Below, in pieces: positions 51,752 to 54,390 of a DNA stretch of 54,390 bases. The notes below the pieces were generated by a model. It did no database searches and was not told where the DNA came from. It was given only the letters and a program-made list of their open reading frames with translations. Positions within the stretch are counted from its first letter, which is position 1. Each line of letters starts with the position of its first letter. This DNA comes from Alphaproteobacteria bacterium (GTDB taxonomy: Bacteria > Pseudomonadota > Alphaproteobacteria > Caulobacterales > Aquidulcibacteraceae), in assembly GCA_027488965.1 (NCBI GenBank), contig JAIYAO010000121.1, positions 1 through 54,390 of the forward strand. The letters are read 5' to 3'. Made by a program: the position numbers and the translations under genes.

Positions 51752-51935
51752 CGAATGCTCCCGCAGGGGACATGGACGTGGGGTGGTGCACCTAACCGGA
51801 TCGGCGCGGCGAGGGGAAGGGCTGCGCCCCCTTCGGCGCCCGTCACCGCCCGCGGGGCTACGAATCGGGCCGTGTTGGCCTATATCGGGCCTGCTCCCGC
51901 CGGGCCGCCGCGCCCGGACGGCCCCGGATGGACCC

Positions 51936-52769
51936 ATGCGCTTCTTCAAGATGAACGGCTGCGGGAACGACTTTGTGATCTTCGACGCCCGCGCCCACGG
52001 GGCGCTGCAGCTGTCGAAGGAGCAGGCCCGCGCCATCGCCGATCGCACCGAGGGCGTCGGCTGCGACCAGGTGATCGCCATCGAGCGCTCCATCCGGGGC
52101 GACGCCTTCATGCGCATCTGGAACCACGACGGCGGCGAGGTGGCGGCCTGCGGCAACGCCGCGCGCTGCGTGGCGTCCATCCTGCTCGACGAGGCCGGCG
52201 GCGCGGGGCCCGTGAAGATCGAGACGCTGGCGGGGGTGCTGAAGGCGGAGCGCACCACGCTTGGCCAGTACACCGTGGACATGGGCTCGCCGCTGCTGAA
52301 GTGGGAGGAGATCCCGATCTCGCGGGCCATGGACACCGTGCGGCTGGACTATGACATCGAGGTCGGCCTCTTCCGCCTGTCCGGGCCCGGCGCCTGCAAC
52401 ATGGGCAACCCGCATGTGGTGTTTTTTCTCGACGACGTGAAATCCGCCCCCATCGCCACGCTGGGCCCGCAGGTGGAGACAGATCCGTTCTTCCCCGAGG
52501 GCGTGAACGTGGGCTTTGCGCAGATCCTTTCCCCCGCGCGCATCCGCCTGCGCGTGTGGGAGCGCGGCGCGGGGCTGACGAAGGCGTGCGGCACGGGGGC
52601 GTGCGCGGCCGTCGTCGCCGCCCACCGCGCCGGGCTTACGGGCCGCACCGTCACCGTCGAACTCGACGGCGGCGAACTCGCCATCGAATGGCGCGACAGC
52701 GACGACCGCGTGCTGATGACGGGGCCTGTGGAGCTGGAGCGGACGGGCGATCTGCTGGGCGCGGGCTAG
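51936..52769 (+). CDS. dapF: diaminopimelate epimerase
   Basis: 277 residues, converts LL- to meso-diaminopimelate for lysine and peptidoglycan. The two catalytic Cys are Cys72 in AACGNAARC and Cys218 in KACGTGACA. The N terminus MRFFKMNGCGNDFVIFD is the family signature. The ATG at 51936 fits the family; the upstream part of the open frame is not conserved. It is divergent from the S9 peptidase gene. The 184-base spacer 51752-51935 has a CCTATATCGGG stretch that may be a -10, but no confident promoter was placed. Confidence 0.96.
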   Translation: MRFFKMNGCGNDFVIFDARAHGALQLSKEQARAIADRTEGVGCDQVIAIERSIRGDAFMRIWNHDGGEVAACGNAARCVASILLDEAGGAGPVKIETLAGVLKAERTTLGQYTVDMGSPLLKWEEIPISRAMDTVRLDYDIEVGLFRLSGPGACNMGNPHVVFFLDDVKSAPIATLGPQVETDPFFPEGVNVGFAQILSPARIRLRVWERGAGLTKACGTGACAAVVAAHRAGLTGRTVTVELDGGELAIEWRDSDDRVLMTGPVELERTGDLLGAG

Positions 52770-52781
52770 CGGGAAGTGGAG

Positions 52782-52801
52782 CCGGGGCGACCTCGCCCCG
52801 G
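52782..52801 (+). terminator. hairpin after dapF
   Basis: CCGGGGCG (52782-52789) and CGCCCCGG (52794-52801) form a perfect 8-bp stem with a 4-base loop, 12 bases after the dapF stop. Flanking GAGCC and GGCTC can extend it. There is no T-run, so factor-dependent or simply structural. Confidence 0.45.
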
Positions 52802-52897
52802 TCAGTGGCTCTCGGCGCATGCGGGCGGCGCGCCCGCGCTCCGTCGTAATGCCTCGCGCGATATGCTAAGCTCTTGCGAAAATCAGGAGCGAACAGC

Positions 52898-53335
52898 ATG
52901 GCCTTGCAGGATGCAAACGCGGGCATTCACGCAGCGGCGATCCCCGCGCCGTCGTCCGTCACCCTCCGGCGGGGCGTGCTCGTGCTGTTCGCCGGCGCCG
53001 CGGTGCTGGGTGCGGCGGCGCTCCCGGAGGCGGCGTCCGCGGCGCGGGCCGACGCCGATCTCGTGCGTCTCATGCAGGGCATGGCGGCTCTGAAGGGCCT
53101 GATGGTGCTGGGCGCCGTCGCCGCGCTGTGGTGGCGGTTTGCGCAGCCCGTGCCGGCGCGCATGGCGGCAGGCTATGTGCTGTGCACGGCGGTGATGGCG
53201 GCGGGCGTGGTGCTGATCTGGCGGCTCAGCCACATCGGCGAAACGGCGCTCGCCTTCCACGCCGCGCTGTTCGCCATCCTGTTTCTAGCGCTGAAGGACG
53301 ACGGCGCCCGCCCGGTCTACGCTTCCCGCAGATAA
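52898..53335 (+). CDS. integral membrane protein of unknown function
   Basis: 145 residues with about four hydrophobic segments: GVLVLFAGAAVLGAAALPEAAS near 26-47, MAALKGLMVLGAVAALWW near 62-79, MAAGYVLCTAVMAAGVVLIW near 87-106, and ETALAFHAALFAILFLAL near 114-131. Not recognised. AGGAG lies 8 bases before the ATG at 52898; an upstream ATG at 52874 would add 8 residues that include a poorly supported part and lacks a good Shine-Dalgarno. Its 3' end overlaps the convergent HD-domain gene by 19 bases. Confidence 0.75.
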   Translation: MALQDANAGIHAAAIPAPSSVTLRRGVLVLFAGAAVLGAAALPEAASAARADADLVRLMQGMAALKGLMVLGAVAALWWRFAQPVPARMAAGYVLCTAVMAAGVVLIWRLSHIGETALAFHAALFAILFLALKDDGARPVYASRR

Positions 53336-53904
53336 ATCGACCGCTTAGGCCGCGCCATCACGCGCTGCACCATCGGCACGAAGGCCTCCAGCGGCATGTG
53401 GTCGTACGCGGGGTCGAATGCGTTCTGGTCGTGGCGGTGGCAGAAGCGCGCGGTGTATTCGAAGTGTGGGTGGCCGCGGTATTGCTCGCGCATGTCGCGG
53501 TCGAGGCCGAGATGGTGGAAGAAATAGTAGCCCTGGAAGATGCCGTGGTTCTCCAGCATCCAGTGGTTCTGCTCGGACACGAAGGGCTTGAGGATCGCCG
53601 CCCCGATGTCGGCGTGGTTGGTGGAGCCCAGCGTGTCGCCGATGTCGTGCAGCAGGGCGCAGACCACATACTCCTCGTCCATCCCGTCCCGGTGCGCCAG
53701 CGTGGCGGACTGGAGCGAGTGGGTGAGCCGGTCCACCGGATAGCCGCCGAAGTCCCCATCCAGCAGCATCAGGTGCGCCAGCACCCGGTCTGGCAGCGCC
53801 TTGTTGAAGGGCTGGGCATGGCGGACGATGACCGCCCAGTCCTCCTGGGTGCCCTCCGCCATGGTGCGGAATTTCGCGGTTTCCCCTGGATGGCCGTCCG
53901 CCAT
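53317..53904 (-). CDS. HD-domain phosphohydrolase-like protein
   Basis: 195 residues. An HD fold is seen with His62 (RLTHSLQSATLA), His86-Asp87 in CALLHDIGDTLG, and further metal-type His residues at NHADIG and ENHGIFQGYYFFHHLG. The family resembles PhnZ/MIOX-like mixed-valent iron HD enzymes as well as simple phosphohydrolases; the sequence cannot decide. The rest is helical, ending PKRSIYLREA. The start ATG is at 53904. It is divergent from the partial lipoprotein gene with 71 bases between. Confidence 0.82.
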   Translation of the reverse strand: MADGHPGETAKFRTMAEGTQEDWAVIVRHAQPFNKALPDRVLAHLMLLDGDFGGYPVDRLTHSLQSATLAHRDGMDEEYVVCALLHDIGDTLGSTNHADIGAAILKPFVSEQNHWMLENHGIFQGYYFFHHLGLDRDMREQYRGHPHFEYTARFCHRHDQNAFDPAYDHMPLEAFVPMVQRVMARPKRSIYLREA

Positions 53905-53975
53905 GGTCTCTCTCCCTATTGTTGTGCAGGATGATCGGGCTGGGCGCGCGTGGCGTCAATGCGAAGGGGACAGTC

Positions 53976-54390
53976 ATGCGTGCGCAATGGTCACGAGCCC
54001 GCCGGGTCCTGCACGGCGCGATGGCCCTGGCCCTTGCCGGATGCGCCGCCGGCGCGCCCGCCGAGCGGGCCGGCCCGTGGGACCTGCGCGGCTGCTGGAT
54101 AGAACGGCGCGGGGACACGACCGTCACCCAGCGCTGGTTTCCGCAGCGGGACCTCTCGCCCGCCCAGATGACGCGCCGGAGCGCCTGGCGCGGCGACCAG
54201 CTGACGTACGTGCCCTCGGGCGCGCCGGACGCCGTCCGCTGGCGGCTCCGGCCCGAACGGGGCGGCGATGGCTGGCGGCTGTGCCTGGAGGAGCCGTCGA
54301 AGGCCTCCGCGCCGGCCTGCTGGCGCGCCTTCTTCGGCCCGGGCGCGGCGGAGGGGGAGGACACGCGCTGGGTGGAGCTGCGCACCGGCC
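53976..54390 (+). CDS. partial lipoprotein, 3' end beyond the window
   Basis: At least 138 codons, open to the window end. Signal peptide of about 22 residues with lipobox LAGC (MALALAGC), so a probable outer- or inner-membrane lipoprotein. The mature part starts GAPAERAGPWDLRGCWIERRGD and contains repeated Trp and Arg/Asp residues (CWIERR, QRWFPQ, AWRGDQL, VRWRLRPE, WRLCLEEP). AAGGGGA lies 5 bases before the ATG at 53976. It is not recognised. Confidence 0.7.
   Translation, partial: MRAQWSRARRVLHGAMALALAGCAAGAPAERAGPWDLRGCWIERRGDTTVTQRWFPQRDLSPAQMTRRSAWRGDQLTYVPSGAPDAVRWRLRPERGGDGWRLCLEEPSKASAPACWRAFFGPGAAEGEDTRWVELRTG

Overview
The window is GC-rich throughout (roughly 70% by eye) and densely packed with genes on both strands, often with ATGA or TGATG stop/start overlaps. 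The gene set points to an alphaproteobacterium, most likely from the Caulobacterales/Hyphomonadaceae neighbourhood. The hints are an Entner-Doudoroff operon, the hrcA-grpE / rph-rdgB-hemW neighbourhood, a bd-type oxidase of the CIO kind, GC-rich palindromic intergenic repeats, and promoters of the form TTGCCG-N17-TATnCC that resemble the Caulobacter housekeeping sigma consensus. The taxonomic call is inference.

Layout. 1-6.4 kb: tRNA-Gly(GCC), a prolyl-tRNA synthetase of the archaeal/eukaryote-like short type, and a translationally coupled glucose-oxidation operon zwf-pgl-edd-eda. Together these four enzymes take glucose-6-phosphate to pyruvate and glyceraldehyde-3-phosphate. 6.4-16.5 kb: a Kef-type K+/H+ antiporter, a DUF559 nuclease-like gene beside two 195-bp repeat units, a Pif1/RecD-like helicase, acyl-CoA thioesterase II, an amidase, an ABC-F ATPase, a cupin lipoprotein and a small membrane protein. 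16.5-17.3 kb: a lower-GC DUF1963 gene that looks acquired. 17.3-18.6 kb: a PLP enzyme of the Cys/Met family.

18.7-25.7 kb is the most unusual part. A 709-residue acidic protein with about five degenerate repeats and one RTX-like motif is divergent from two overlapping type-I-secretion-like ABC genes. The nucleotide-binding domains of both ABC proteins have lost catalytic residues. The first ABC gene has a TTG start whose Shine-Dalgarno lies in one arm of a 9-bp inverted repeat. No membrane-fusion or outer-membrane partner is nearby. Two unknown envelope genes converge on the pair.

25.9-32.6 kb: aldehyde dehydrogenase; a membrane protein plus VOC-protein operon divergent from soxR, with a near-perfect SoxR promoter; a Tas-like aldo/keto reductase; thpR; a lipoprotein; a sirtuin deacylase; and a small exported protein. 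32.6-33.35 kb holds no gene but has many strong inverted repeats. 33.35-46.1 kb: grpE, hrcA, the cytochrome bd operon (cydA-cydB plus a 49-residue DUF2474 subunit), a lipoprotein, rph, a quinone-reductase-like dehydrogenase, creA, an XRE/DUF2975 pair with its own operator, rdgB-hemW, a carboxymuconolactone-decarboxylase-like protein, DUF1499, oxyR with a palindrome over its promoter, and a small membrane protein. 46.1-54.4 kb: AsmA, a dicarboxylate/glutamate symporter, an S9 prolyl oligopeptidase, dapF, a membrane protein, an HD-domain protein and a lipoprotein cut by the window end.

Two redox regulators (SoxR and OxyR), each with a recognisable site, and the alternative oxidase suggest an aerobe equipped for oxidative or redox-drug stress. 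No phage, insertion sequence, CRISPR array or rRNA was seen.
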